DNA of 64,000 bases, from positions 372,001 to 436,000 of the forward strand of contig NZ_BMTL01000001.1 of NCBI RefSeq assembly GCF_014649655.1, written 5' to 3'. Below, piece after piece: positions 1-9,045 of the stretch. The notes beneath the pieces are model-generated. The model was given only the letters and a program-made list of their open reading frames with translations, searched no databases and was not told the origin of the DNA. This stretch comes from Streptomyces humidus (GTDB lineage Bacteria > Actinomycetota > Actinomycetes > Streptomycetales > Streptomycetaceae). The position numbers were made by a program, and so were the translations under genes. Within the stretch, counting starts at the first letter, position 1. Each line of letters starts with the position of its first letter.

Positions 1-147
1 GGAATCCGTTCCTCCCACAGTGCCCGGCCGCGGCCGGGACCGGAACCCCTCCGGCTCCCCTCCGGCTCTCCGACGCGGGCCGGGGCCGGCCGGGGCGGGC
101 CCGGGTCCGTGTCCCGGCCGGATCCGCGAGAGCTCCCGGGTCCGGCC

Positions 148-207
148 GCACCCCGCACCTCGCACCCCGCACCCCGCACCGGGCACCGGGCACCGGGCAC
201 CGGGCAA
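148..207. repeat. Heptamer tandem repeat downstream of nnaR
   Basis: About eight 7-bp units, first of the form cgcaccc and then ggcaccg, lie just past the stop codon of the regulator gene. The stretch is direct repeat, not inverted repeat, so it does not look like a terminator. The rest of positions 1-147 is GC-rich sequence in which I recognise nothing. Confidence 0.7.
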
Positions 208-212
208 CCCGG

Positions 213-1388
213 CTACGCGTCCGCGTACTTGGCGTCCGACGCCGGGTCCAGTGCCAGACGGTAGCCCCGCTTCACCACCGTCTGGATCAGCTTCGGCGTG
301 CCGAGAGCCGTCCGCAGGCGGGCCATCGCCGTCTCGACGGCGTGCTCGTCGCGTCCCGAACCCGGCAGCGCCCGCAGCAGGTCCGACCGCGGCACCACCC
401 AGCCCGGCCGACGGGACAGCGCCCGCAGCAACGACATCCCCGCCGGCGGCACCGGGCGCAGGCACCCGTCCACCAGCACCGCGTGCCCCCGGATCTCCAT
501 CCGGTGCCCGGCGACCGGCAGGGTCCGGGCCCGGCCCGGCAGTTCCTGGCAGAGCAGCTGCACGAGGGGCCCGAGCCGGAACCGCTCCGGCTGGACGGTG
601 TCCACGCCCCGCGCCTGCAACGGCAGCGCGGTGACCGGGCCGACGCAGGCCGGCAGCACGTCGTGGTGCAGGGCGCGGAGCAGCTCGGGCAGCAGTCCGC
701 GCTCCTCCGCGCGCGAGAACAGGGAGGCCGCCGCGGGCGCGCTGGTGAAGGTGATCGCGTCCAGTCCGCGCGCGACGGCCGCGTCCAGGAGCCGGTCGAG
801 CGGCCCGATGTCCTCCGGCGGCATCCACCGGTAGACGGGCACCCCCACGACCTCCGCGCCCGCGGCCCGCAGCGACTCCACGAACCCGGGCAGCGGCTCG
901 CCGTGCAGCTGCACGGCGACCCGGCGGCCCTCGACGCCCTCCTCCAGGAGCCGGTCGAGGACCTCGGCCATGGACTCGCTGGACGGCGACCACTGCTCCG
1001 TCAGCCCCGCGGCCCGCACCGCGCCCTTGACCTTGGGCCCGCGGGCCAGCAGCTCGACGCCGCCGAGCCGGGCGAGCAGCTGCTCGCCGAGCCCCCAGCC
1101 GTCGGCCGCCTCGACCCAGCCGCGGAAACCGATGGCCGTGGTGGCGACCACGACGTCCGGCGCCCGGTCGATGAGGTCCTTGGTGGCGGCGAGCAGTTCG
1201 CCGTCGTCGGCGAGCGGCACGATCCGCAGGGCGGGCGCGTGCAGTACCGCCGCACCCCGGCGCTGGAGCAACGCGCCGAGCTCCTCGGCACGGCGCGCGG
1301 CCGTGACGCCCACGGTGAAGCCCGCGAGGGGCCCGTGTCCGTCGGCGCCCTGGGGGCCGGTGGCCGGTTGCTGCTGTTCCTCGTACAT
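213..1388 (-). CDS. nnaR: NnaR-like regulator: HemD-like domain plus winged helix
   Basis: A 391-aa protein. Residues about 20-270 resemble uroporphyrinogen-III synthase (HemD). Residues about 285-385 form an OmpR-type winged helix, ending in VETAMARLRTALG and VVKRGYRL. This fusion is known in actinobacteria as NnaR, which works with GlnR in nitrate/nitrite assimilation. The adjacent narK-like gene, on the same strand and just upstream, supports that role. The HemD-like half is probably a sensory or vestigial enzyme domain, not the housekeeping haem enzyme (inference). The ATG at 1388 is preceded by a weak purine-rich GACGAGAG. The symbol rests on domain architecture and neighbourhood, not a search. 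Confidence 0.85.
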   Translation of the reverse strand: MYEEQQQPATGPQGADGHGPLAGFTVGVTAARRAEELGALLQRRGAAVLHAPALRIVPLADDGELLAATKDLIDRAPDVVVATTAIGFRGWVEAADGWGLGEQLLARLGGVELLARGPKVKGAVRAAGLTEQWSPSSESMAEVLDRLLEEGVEGRRVAVQLHGEPLPGFVESLRAAGAEVVGVPVYRWMPPEDIGPLDRLLDAAVARGLDAITFTSAPAAASLFSRAEERGLLPELLRALHHDVLPACVGPVTALPLQARGVDTVQPERFRLGPLVQLLCQELPGRARTLPVAGHRMEIRGHAVLVDGCLRPVPPAGMSLLRALSRRPGWVVPRSDLLRALPGSGRDEHAVETAMARLRTALGTPKLIQTVVKRGYRLALDPASDAKYADA

Positions 1389-1429
1389 AGCTCTCGTCCC
1401 GCTAGATTCGCGTCCCGCCTACATGCCGA

Positions 1430-1459
1430 CGAGCCTGTCAACGGCGCGTGACAGGCTCG
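1430..1459 (-). terminator. Hairpin between narK and nnaR
   Basis: An 11-bp perfect inverted repeat (arms cgagcctgtca and tgacaggctcg, 8-nt loop) lies in the 98-bp gap between the narK stop and the nnaR start. It fits an intrinsic terminator or attenuator for narK, without a clear U-tract. Confidence 0.6.
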
Positions 1460-1469
1460 GTTCGGCTTC

Positions 1470-1485
1470 ATGTCGCCAGTGTTAC
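1470..1485 (-). promoter_or_regulatory. Possible GlnR half-box upstream of nnaR
   Basis: On the minus strand GTAAC, 6 nt, GACAT approximates the GlnR pattern gTnAC-n6-GaAAC. GlnR is known to control nnaR in S. coelicolor. The match is imperfect and only one a-b pair is convincing. Confidence 0.3.
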
Positions 1486-1486
1486 G

Positions 1487-2881
1487 TCACACCTCGGCAT
1501 AGCTGAGCTGCGGCTTCGCCTCGGACACCGAGCTGGACGCGGTCACCCTGCCCGCCGTACGACGAAGGTATACGGCCCAGGTGACGGCGAAGCAGATGGC
1601 GTAGTAGGCGAGGAAGGCGACGAACGCCCCGGTGCCGGAGCCGTAGGAGAGGAAGGACTGCCGGAAGGCCAGGTTGATGCCGACTCCGCCCAGCGCTCCC
1701 GCCGCGCCGATGAGGCCCATCGAGGCGCCGGAGAGGCGACGGGCGTAGAGCACGGCGTCCTCGCCCGTGAGCCCCTCGGCGAGAGCCTTGGTCTGGAAGA
1801 TGGCCGGGATCATCTTGAACGTCGACCCGTTGCCGATCCCGGTGAGCGAGAACAGCACGACGAAGGCGGTGACGAACAGCGGGAGCGACTTCTGCATGCC
1901 GGCGACGACCAGGACCGTGGTGGCGGCGCCCATGGCGACGTAGTTCCAGAGGGTGATCTTCGCGCCGCCGTACTTGTCGGCGAGCCGGCCGCCCACGGGC
2001 CGGATCAGGGAACCGAGCAGCGGCCCGATGAAGGTGAGGTACGTCGCCTGCAGCGGCGTACGCCCGAACTGGTTCGTCAGCACCTGCCCGAACGCGAAGC
2101 TGTAGCCGATGAAGGAGCCGAAGGTGCCGATGTACAGGAAGGACATGATCCAGGTGTGCGCGTCCTTCGCGGCGTCGACGGCGGCGCCGGTGTCGTTCTT
2201 CACGGACGCGATGTTGTCCATGAACAGGGCGGCGAGGACCGCGGCGACGGCGACGAGCGGGATGTAGATCCCGAGCAGCACGCGCGGCCCGCCACTGGCC
2301 CCGATGACGGCGAGGGCGATCAGCTGGATCGCCGCCACGCCGACGTTCCCGCCTCCGGCGTTGAGGCCGAGCGCCCACCCCTTCTTGCGGAGCGGGAAGA
2401 AGGCGTTGATGTTGGTCATCGAGGAGGCGAAGTTGCCGCCGCCGATGCCGGCCAGCAGGCCGGTCCACAGGAAGGTGGAGAAGGACGTCCCCGGCTCCAT
2501 GACCGCGAAGGCCGCGATCGTGGGGATCAGCAGCAGACCGGCCGAGATGATCGTCCAGTTCCGCCCGCCGAAGATCGCGACGGCGAAGGTGTACGGCACC
2601 CGGACGACCGCGCCGACCAGCGTCACCATGGACGTCAGCAGGAACTTGTCGGCCGGGGTGAGGCCGTACTCCGGGCCCATGAAGAGCACCAGCACCGACC
2701 ACATGGTCCAGACCGAGAACCCGATGTGCTCGGAGAGGACGGAGAACAGGAGGTTACGGCGGGCGATCTTCTCGCCCTTCTCGTTCCAGAAGGCCTCGTT
2801 CTCCGGGTCCCACTCCTCGATCCAGCGGCTCCCCTTCTTCGCGGGGGACGGCGGTGCGGGGGCTGTACTCGGGGCTGTCAT
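1487..2881 (-). CDS. narK: NarK/NasA-type MFS nitrate/nitrite transporter
   Basis: A 464-aa protein with about 12 membrane segments. The nitrate signature is present: GGGNFASSMTNIN, followed by a second glycine-rich stretch GLNAGGGNVG. The hydrophilic N-terminus (WIEEWDPENEAFW) is typical of actinobacterial NarK proteins. The family imports nitrate or exports nitrite at the cytoplasmic membrane. The start is ATG 2881, with GGAGG four bases upstream; a longer in-frame opening upstream has no ribosome site. It lies upstream of the nnaR-like gene on the same strand, separated by a hairpin, so the two form a nitrate-assimilation pair. Direction of transport cannot be read from sequence. Confidence 0.92.
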   Translation of the reverse strand: MTAPSTAPAPPSPAKKGSRWIEEWDPENEAFWNEKGEKIARRNLLFSVLSEHIGFSVWTMWSVLVLFMGPEYGLTPADKFLLTSMVTLVGAVVRVPYTFAVAIFGGRNWTIISAGLLLIPTIAAFAVMEPGTSFSTFLWTGLLAGIGGGNFASSMTNINAFFPLRKKGWALGLNAGGGNVGVAAIQLIALAVIGASGGPRVLLGIYIPLVAVAAVLAALFMDNIASVKNDTGAAVDAAKDAHTWIMSFLYIGTFGSFIGYSFAFGQVLTNQFGRTPLQATYLTFIGPLLGSLIRPVGGRLADKYGGAKITLWNYVAMGAATTVLVVAGMQKSLPLFVTAFVVLFSLTGIGNGSTFKMIPAIFQTKALAEGLTGEDAVLYARRLSGASMGLIGAAGALGGVGINLAFRQSFLSYGSGTGAFVAFLAYYAICFAVTWAVYLRRTAGRVTASSSVSEAKPQLSYAEV

Positions 2882-3078
2882 GACGCCTCCACGTGCTCCG
2901 GGCTCGGGTGATTCGGGGGGATGAGCGGTGATGAGTCCCGAAGGTAGGGAGGAAGCGTTTCGGTGCTGTGGCTGTGGGTGACCGGAAAGGAACGTTGCTC
3001 TCACCTTGCGCGCGGGCCCGGTGAGAGGTCGGCCCGGCCCGGTGCGACGGGCTGCCGACTCCCACGGCGCAGACGCGA

Positions 3079-3126
3079 CGGAGGCGCCCCCGCCCGGCCG
3101 TCGAGCCGTGGACGGGGGCGCCTCCG
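3079..3126 (-). terminator. Terminator after the phosphatase gene
   Basis: Arms cggaggcgcccccg and cgggggcgcctccg are perfectly complementary over 14 bp, separated by 20 nt. It lies 22 bp past the phosphatase stop codon, before the narK leader. Confidence 0.7.
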
Positions 3127-3147
3127 CGGGAGCCCGGGGCGCCGTTC

Positions 3148-4722
3148 TCAGTGGCAGACGAACTCCTTGTTGGCGGTGCTCGCGCTCAACGTGCAGGTCT
3201 GCCCGCGGACCGCACCCGCCGGGTCGTGGGCGGTGAGGTCCCAGGACGTGCCGTTGGCGTTCAGGACCCCGTACCCGTAGACCCCGCCCTGAGTGATCGA
3301 GTGGTTCACGGGCTGCGGTGGCGTCCCGACCGGTCTGCCGATGACGTTGGCGTCGTTCGGTCCCTGGTCCAGGGGGTCTCCGCCGGAGAAGCCCACGGTC
3401 ACCTGCGGTGGCCGCGTGGTGTTGAAGTCGATCATCTGGTAGAGGTGCGCGTGGCCCGACAGCACGACGCGGATGTTGTCCGCGAGCCGCCCCAGGGTCG
3501 TCGCGGCGACGGCCTTGTCGAGGACGGGGGTGTACGTCGTCGTCGGCGGGCCGGCCGAGCGCACCATCCACAGCGGCTTGTGGGTGAAGAGGAAGTAGTC
3601 GCGGCCGGGCTGCTGCCCCGCCATCTGGTTCACGGCGTTGAACTGCCGCGTGTAGATCGCCTGCTGTGCGAGGCTTCCGCTGTCGTCGGGGTCGGCGAAC
3701 GCGGAGTCCACGGCGACGAGGCGCAGGCTGCCCGCCCGGATCTCCACGGGGTCGGGGTAGTCGGAGCACGATCCGTCGGACCGGAGTTCGTCGGCGAGGT
3801 AGCGGAACCACGCGGCCCCCGCGCCGCCCGTCGCGGGAGGCGTGCGGCAGTCCTCGTGGTTGCCTCGCGTCAACGCGACCGGGGCCACGGCCAGCAGGCT
3901 TTCCGCCGGCCTGAAGAAGTCGGCGACGACACAGGCCCAGCTGAACCTGTCCTGCGAGGTCGTGCAGCCCGGGTTCGCCGCCGCGTCCGAGGCCTTGGCC
4001 GGGTCGTCACGGTAGAGGTAGTCGCCGACGTGGATCACGAGATCCGGACGCGTCACCGTGGCGGCGCTGCTCGCGATCTGCGGGAACGGCCAGCCGGTCT
4101 GGTGGTTGGCGCAGTCCTGGTTCGGTCCCGCCGTCGTGACGCGGCAGCCCGTGTCGCCGATGACGCCGACCGTGCCCGGGCGGGTGCCCGCGGTCCAGTT
4201 CGGCAGGGGAAGGCGACGGTTCGCGGGGTGCACCACGGCCGCGGCGACCGTCGAGTTCGCGAGCACCGCGTTGCGGGCCTCGAGAGGCACGACCAACTCG
4301 CACACGGTGGTGGGGAACTGGGGAGGCGCGGGACGGCTCAGAAGCCGCATCCGGTAGGCGGTCCTGACGGTGCCCAAGGTGTACCGCACGGAGGGGCACG
4401 TGCCGCTGGTGTCGGTGGTCACGTAACGGATCTGGGTACCCCGGCTGGTCAGCTGGGTCCACGCCCATGCCTCACCGTCGGGCGCCCCGGCCCCGGGCGG
4501 CGGGGTCGGCCCCGGCGGTTCGCCGTAGGACGGGTGCCCCGGCGGAGAAGTCGGCCCCGGCGGCTGCCCCGGCGGGTAGGTCGGCCCCGGCGGCGAAGCC
4601 GGCCCCGGCGGCCTTCGCTCTCCGTCGCCGGGCAGGGGCCCCGCCAGTGCCGTGCCCACCGAGAGTGCCGCCGCCAGCACTCCCGTCGTGGCAAGAACCA
4701 TCGTCCGCCGTATCACGCGCAT
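3148..4722 (-). CDS. Secreted metallophosphoesterase (purple acid phosphatase-like)
   Basis: A 524-aa exported protein. Residues 1-26 look like a Sec or Tat signal (MRVIRRTMVLAT, cleavage near ALAG). They are followed by a proline-rich linker of PGPTxPPG-type repeats (about 35-75), then a calcineurin-like catalytic domain. Metal-binding motifs appear in order: GDTGC, HVGDYLYRD, GNHEDC, FTHKPLW and SGHAHLYQ. It probably releases phosphate from organic esters outside the cell. The start is uncertain: GGAGGAGG abuts ATG 4722 and is better spaced for the in-frame GTG at 4716. I found no PHO box, so phosphate control is not shown. It is a single transcription unit with its own terminator. Confidence 0.85.
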   Translation of the reverse strand: MRVIRRTMVLATTGVLAAALSVGTALAGPLPGDGERRPPGPASPPGPTYPPGQPPGPTSPPGHPSYGEPPGPTPPPGAGAPDGEAWAWTQLTSRGTQIRYVTTDTSGTCPSVRYTLGTVRTAYRMRLLSRPAPPQFPTTVCELVVPLEARNAVLANSTVAAAVVHPANRRLPLPNWTAGTRPGTVGVIGDTGCRVTTAGPNQDCANHQTGWPFPQIASSAATVTRPDLVIHVGDYLYRDDPAKASDAAANPGCTTSQDRFSWACVVADFFRPAESLLAVAPVALTRGNHEDCRTPPATGGAGAAWFRYLADELRSDGSCSDYPDPVEIRAGSLRLVAVDSAFADPDDSGSLAQQAIYTRQFNAVNQMAGQQPGRDYFLFTHKPLWMVRSAGPPTTTYTPVLDKAVAATTLGRLADNIRVVLSGHAHLYQMIDFNTTRPPQVTVGFSGGDPLDQGPNDANVIGRPVGTPPQPVNHSITQGGVYGYGVLNANGTSWDLTAHDPAGAVRGQTCTLSASTANKEFVCH

Positions 4723-4882
4723 CCTCCTCCGTCCGGAAAACCCTGGCTCCCGGCCGTCCGGTCGACGGCCGTACCGGGACATGGTCACCAGGGCCCCCGG
4801 TGGACGCACCCCGGGCGCGGCGAACGGCGTACGGCGGCGTACAGCCGCGCGCTCGGGGCGCCTGCGGGGCCGAAAGCGGCGC

Positions 4883-6133
4883 TCAGGCGCGGTGTGTTCC
4901 GGCGCCCGCCCGGCCGTCCGGCCACAGGCGGGGCCTGCGGCGGGCCGCCAGGTCCTCGACCCAGCCGAAGCAGACCACGCAGACCGCGGTGAGCAGCCAG
5001 ACGGCCGGAAGCTGCGGCCACGGACTCTGCAGGATCCAGGAAGCGTCCGCTTCCAGCCACGGGACACCCCACAGCCGGTCCCACAGACCCTCCACGGCCG
5101 TGATGCACACGTTGTGCCACAGATAGATCGTGACGGCACGGGAGTTGAGCAGGGTGATCAGCCGGTCGAAGCGGCGCAGCCCGGACGGCCACTCGCTCCA
5201 GGACGGGCTGATGTGCAGGAGCAGCAGCACCGCGGCGAAGGACCACAGCGACTGGCCGAACGGCATGTCGTCGAGGTCATGGCCCTCCCGCAGATCGTGG
5301 CTCAGCGCGTACCAGAGGCCGGCGGCGGCGATCGCCGGAGCCAGGGACGGGACGACGTAGCGGGGCAGCCTGCGCAGGACGCCCTCCTGGCGTGCCATGC
5401 CCAGCAGCCAGCATGCGCCGAACGTGCCGAAGTCGCTGAGGTTGGACTCCAGTCGCCAGCCGGGCACCGACAGCGCGCCGAACTCCAGGGCCGCGCACAG
5501 CGCGATCGGCGCGAGGATCGTCGGCCAGGGCAGCCGGCGCAGGGCGCGCAGCAGCAGCGGGGAGAGCAGCACGAACCAGAGGTAGGCACGGATGTACCAG
5601 AGGGGAACGCCCAGGTCGGAGGACCAGCCGTCGGCGATCAGCCCCTGGATGCCGGACATGCCCTCGGCGTACGGAGGGTCGCTCACCGGCAGGATCCAGA
5701 AGGTGAGGTGGAACCACCACCAGCCCGGGTGTCCCTCGGCGTCCGGACGCCAGCCCCCCGCCAGCATGCCCGTCACCCCGACCGCTCCCAGCAGCCACAG
5801 CGGCGGCAGCAGTCGGCGCAGCCGGCCGCGCGCGACGTCCAGCGCGGGCCGTCTGCCCAGCGAGCGGGCCATGAGGTCGCCCGCGAGCGCGAACATCACG
5901 CCCATGGAGGGGAAGACGATGGGCAGCCAGGCCCAGCCCATCAGGTGGTAGAGGACGACGCGGAAGAGGGCGACGGCGCGCAGGAGATCGAAGTACCGGT
6001 CGCGTCCTGCGCCCTTCTTCTTCCCGTCCGCCTCCCCCGCTCCGTGCTCGCGCGGGTCCGGGACGGTGTTCGGCGTCCGCGGTCCGGGCAGCTCGGGCAG
6101 CTCGGCCGTGGTCTCGGTCGGGTGGGTGCTCAC
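4883..6133 (-). CDS. matB: MatB: membrane acyltransferase-3 family protein
   Basis: A 416-aa polytopic membrane protein of the acyltransferase-3 family with about ten membrane segments. The conserved histidine lies in VVLYHLMGWAW near residue 60. The GTG start at 6133 overlaps the upstream matA stop by four bases (GTGA), so the genes are translationally coupled. In S. coelicolor, MatA and MatB (SCO2963/SCO2962, from memory) produce a poly-beta-1,6-N-acetylglucosamine-like polymer that makes hyphae stick together in pellets. MatB presumably acylates or helps export the polymer (inference). The hydrophilic first 60 residues are low-complexity and cytoplasmic. A generic acyltransferase without the Mat role is the main alternative. 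Confidence 0.85.
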   Translation of the reverse strand: MSTHPTETTAELPELPGPRTPNTVPDPREHGAGEADGKKKGAGRDRYFDLLRAVALFRVVLYHLMGWAWLPIVFPSMGVMFALAGDLMARSLGRRPALDVARGRLRRLLPPLWLLGAVGVTGMLAGGWRPDAEGHPGWWWFHLTFWILPVSDPPYAEGMSGIQGLIADGWSSDLGVPLWYIRAYLWFVLLSPLLLRALRRLPWPTILAPIALCAALEFGALSVPGWRLESNLSDFGTFGACWLLGMARQEGVLRRLPRYVVPSLAPAIAAAGLWYALSHDLREGHDLDDMPFGQSLWSFAAVLLLLHISPSWSEWPSGLRRFDRLITLLNSRAVTIYLWHNVCITAVEGLWDRLWGVPWLEADASWILQSPWPQLPAVWLLTAVCVVCFGWVEDLAARRRPRLWPDGRAGAGTHRA

Positions 6134-8538
6134 AGGGCCGTTCCTCCGTCCAGGCTCGCGGCCGGCGCGCCGGGCGGGGCGGCGACCTGTCCCTTGCGGC
6201 GCAGTTTCTGCCAGCGCAGCCGGCCGCCGGTGAGGGCGGTGATCCAGGACTGGAGCAGGACGATGTACATCAGCTGGCGGTACAGCATCTGCTGGAGCGG
6301 GAGGGAGATCAGCGGGGCGAGGCGCTCCTTGTCCAGCGCGAAGGCGTAGGCCGCGCAGCCCGCCTGGACGAGGAGGACGCCGAACCAGGCGGCGACGGTC
6401 TCGCCGGTCGGCCCGAAGAGCAGGCCGTAGACCAGGAAGAGGTCGATGAGCGGGGCGAGCAGCGGGGCGACGACCATGAAGAGGGAGACGAGGGGGAGGC
6501 CTACGCGGCCGAAGCGGCCCGAGGCGCCCCCCTCGACCAGGGCGCGGCGGTGCTTCCAGATGGCCTGCATGGTGCCGTAGCACCAGCGGTAGCGCTGCGA
6601 CCACAGCTGCTGGACGGATTCGGGGGCCTCGGTCCAGGCCCGCGCCTTCTCCGCGTACACGACGTGCCAGCCGTCGCGGTGGATCGCCATGGTGATGTCG
6701 GTGTCCTCGGCGAGGGTGTCGTCGCTCATGCCGCCGACCCGGTCGAGCGCGCTGCGGCGGAACGCCCCGACGGCGCCCGGGATGGTGGGCATGCAGCGCA
6801 GGACGTCGTACATACGGCGGTCGAGGTTGAAGCCCATCACGTACTCGATGTGCTGCCAGGCGCCGATGAGGGTGTCCTTGTTGCCGACCTTGGCGTTGCC
6901 GGCGACCGCGCCGACCTTGGGGTCGGCGAACGGCTGGACGAGCTCGCGCACGGTGGACGGCTCGAAGACGGTGTCGCCGTCCATCATGACGATGAGGTCG
7001 TGCCGGGCGTTGGCGATGCCCCGGTTGAGGGCGGCGGGCTTGCCCGCGTTGAGCTGGCGGACGACGCGGACGCCGGGCAGGCGCAGGTCCTCGACGATGC
7101 GGGCCGTGCCGTCGCTGGAGCCGTCGTCGATGACGAGGATCTCGATCGGGTGCTCGCTCCTCATCAGCGAACGCACCGTGTTCTCGATGCACTTGGCCTC
7201 GTTGTAGGCCGGGACGAGCACGGACGCCGGTTCGGTGACGGGCGCGTCCGGCCCCCAGACGAACCCCTTGCGCCGGGTCCGGCGGGTGTGGATCGCGGAG
7301 AGCAGCAGCATCAGCCCGAAGCGGGCGAAGACGAGGACACCGATGACGGCGAGGCCGACGACCAGGACGCCGGTGATGTCGTCGGAGGCCGCGACCAGGA
7401 AGACCCAGGCCTTGCCCTTCCACAGGTCGAGCCCGGTGACCGGGGTGTGCGCGCTGGGGGCGTGCAGGGCCTCGGTGAGGTTCTCGAACCGGTAGCCCTT
7501 CTGCTGGAGTTCGGGCAGGTAGGCGTCGAGAGCCTGGACGGTCTGGTGACGGTCGCCGCCGGAGTCGTGCATGAGGACGATGGCGCCCTTGCCGTCCTGC
7601 GGGGTGGCGTTGCGGATGATCTGGCGCACGCCCGGCCGCTGCCAGTCCTCGCTGTCGGCGGTGGTGAAGACGGTCAGGTAGCCGCGGGTGCCGACGTACT
7701 CGGTGACCGGCCAGGACGCGTCGTCGAGGGCGTCCGCGGTGGAGGAGTAGGGGGGCCGGAAGAGGGAGGTCCGGATGCCCGCCGCGCCCGCCAGGGCCAG
7801 CTGGTTCTGGGTGAGCTCCCAGTCGATGCGCTTCTTCGACTGGTAGGAGAGGTCGGGGTGGTTGAAGGTGTGCAGGCCGATCTCGTGACCCTCGTCCACC
7901 ATCCGCCGGACCAGTTCGGGGTAGCGGGAGGCCATGGTGCCGGTGATGAAGAAGACGGCGTGGACGTGGTGCTTCTTCAGGACGTCGAGAACCTCGGGGG
8001 TCCATCTCGGGTCGGGGCCGTCGTCGAAGGTGAGCACGATCCGGTGGTCCGGCACCTCCAGACCGGTCTGCCGTCCGCCGCGGGTGTCGACGACCGGGCC
8101 GCCTTCGAGGATCTTCTGCGGCACCTTGTCGGAGGCGGCCTCGGGGTGGATGCGGTAGTCGGCGAGGATCTCGCTGTGCACGTAGCCGCGCAGCATCAGC
8201 ATCGCCATCATCGCGAGGAGCACGAGCGGCGGCAGCAGACGGCGCAGCCGCAGGGGCTTCAGCCGTCGGCGTCCCGCGGACGGCCCGGCCCCCCGGGGAG
8301 CGCCTTCGGCGGCGCGCCCCGCGGCCCTGCCGCGGCCCTGCCGCGAGCCGGACCGCCGGGCGGCCCGCCGACCGACGGGAGGCTCGCCCCCCGACGAGCC
8401 TCCCGAGGCGCCTTCCGGCAGGCCTTCCGACGGGCCTTCCGGCGGCGAGGAGGTGGGCGCGGCCTGGCCGCCGGTCGCTTGCGCGGACTGCCCGACGGGG
8501 GATCGTCGGGCCGAACGCCGGCTGGTACGTGGTGCCAT
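6130..8538 (-). CDS. matA: MatA: bifunctional polysaccharide deacetylase / GT2 synthase
   Basis: An 802-aa protein. It has an Arg/Pro-rich cytoplasmic head (1-95) and a membrane anchor near 100-118. A NodB-type deacetylase follows: LTFDDGPDP near 166, HTFNHPDL near 220, RPPYSS near 263 and VLMHDSGG near 326. The processive GT2 domain shows LVPAYNEA near 441, DDGSSDGT near 476, MMDGDT near 521, AEDTDI near 611 and QRYRW near 655, followed by C-terminal membrane helices. It fuses in one chain the PgaB-like and PgaC-like steps of PNAG synthesis. It matches S. coelicolor MatA, needed for hyphal aggregation. The ATG at 8538 has GGAGAA ten bases upstream; upstream in-frame codons are low-complexity and unlikely to be translated. 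Confidence 0.9.
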   Translation of the reverse strand: MAPRTSRRSARRSPVGQSAQATGGQAAPTSSPPEGPSEGLPEGASGGSSGGEPPVGRRAARRSGSRQGRGRAAGRAAEGAPRGAGPSAGRRRLKPLRLRRLLPPLVLLAMMAMLMLRGYVHSEILADYRIHPEAASDKVPQKILEGGPVVDTRGGRQTGLEVPDHRIVLTFDDGPDPRWTPEVLDVLKKHHVHAVFFITGTMASRYPELVRRMVDEGHEIGLHTFNHPDLSYQSKKRIDWELTQNQLALAGAAGIRTSLFRPPYSSTADALDDASWPVTEYVGTRGYLTVFTTADSEDWQRPGVRQIIRNATPQDGKGAIVLMHDSGGDRHQTVQALDAYLPELQQKGYRFENLTEALHAPSAHTPVTGLDLWKGKAWVFLVAASDDITGVLVVGLAVIGVLVFARFGLMLLLSAIHTRRTRRKGFVWGPDAPVTEPASVLVPAYNEAKCIENTVRSLMRSEHPIEILVIDDGSSDGTARIVEDLRLPGVRVVRQLNAGKPAALNRGIANARHDLIVMMDGDTVFEPSTVRELVQPFADPKVGAVAGNAKVGNKDTLIGAWQHIEYVMGFNLDRRMYDVLRCMPTIPGAVGAFRRSALDRVGGMSDDTLAEDTDITMAIHRDGWHVVYAEKARAWTEAPESVQQLWSQRYRWCYGTMQAIWKHRRALVEGGASGRFGRVGLPLVSLFMVVAPLLAPLIDLFLVYGLLFGPTGETVAAWFGVLLVQAGCAAYAFALDKERLAPLISLPLQQMLYRQLMYIVLLQSWITALTGGRLRWQKLRRKGQVAAPPGAPAASLDGGTAL

Positions 8539-9045
8539 GAGAGGTGGTTCTCCGGGGACGAGAGGACGGTCGGACGGGCCGCACCAGGGACTGTGCGGCG
8601 AGATCGGGCGGCGCGGCGCGAAAGGCGAGGGACGGTGCGCCGGACCCGGGACCGGGGCGGTGCGCCGGACCGGGGCCCCGGCAGGCGTCGGGGGCGCAGG
8701 CCGGACCGGACGCTCCGGCGGCCGCGCCGGGCGGGCTGAGGTCCCGGTGCGTGGACCGGGCAACGGGAGCCGGACACAGGAACCGGCCGACACCGACCGG
8801 AGCACGGTCGGACGGCTGGACCCCGATCACGGGGGACGGGCAAGGAGGCAGGCCGCCGGTCTCGGGCGGCACGGCCGCGATCGAACCGCCGGTTCAGGCG
8901 GCCCGGCGGGCTCGGCGTGCGGGCCGGAGGTCCGGGTCCGGGTACGCCGGGCGGCCGCCCGTCCCGGACACCGGTGCGGTGTCCGGGCGAGGCGGTCCGC
9001 CCGGCGGTCCGGCACTCGGGGCCGTTCCGTCCCGGCGGAGCCGTC
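8539..9045. other. Gap between matA and the upstream membrane gene
   Basis: About 500 bp of extremely GC-rich sequence with many short gaccggg-type direct repeats. I find no credible gene: open frames on both strands lack ribosome sites and are Arg/Gly/Pro-rich. The part nearest 8538 must carry the matA promoter. The part nearest 9046 carries a terminator hairpin. Confidence 0.6.
8963..8987 (-). terminator. Hairpin after the 325-aa membrane protein gene
   Basis: A perfect 11-bp inverted repeat (cccggacaccg and cggtgtccggg) with a 3-nt loop lies 59 bp past the upstream gene's stop codon. It suggests that matAB has its own promoter. Confidence 0.6.

Noticed and set aside
148..207. CRISPR-like array
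   Set aside because: It is a simple heptamer repeat without spacers; no cas genes are present and the other repeats are coding or slippage-type.
213..1388. Housekeeping uroporphyrinogen-III synthase
   Set aside because: The C-terminal winged helix and nitrate-gene context fit a regulator; no other haem genes are nearby.
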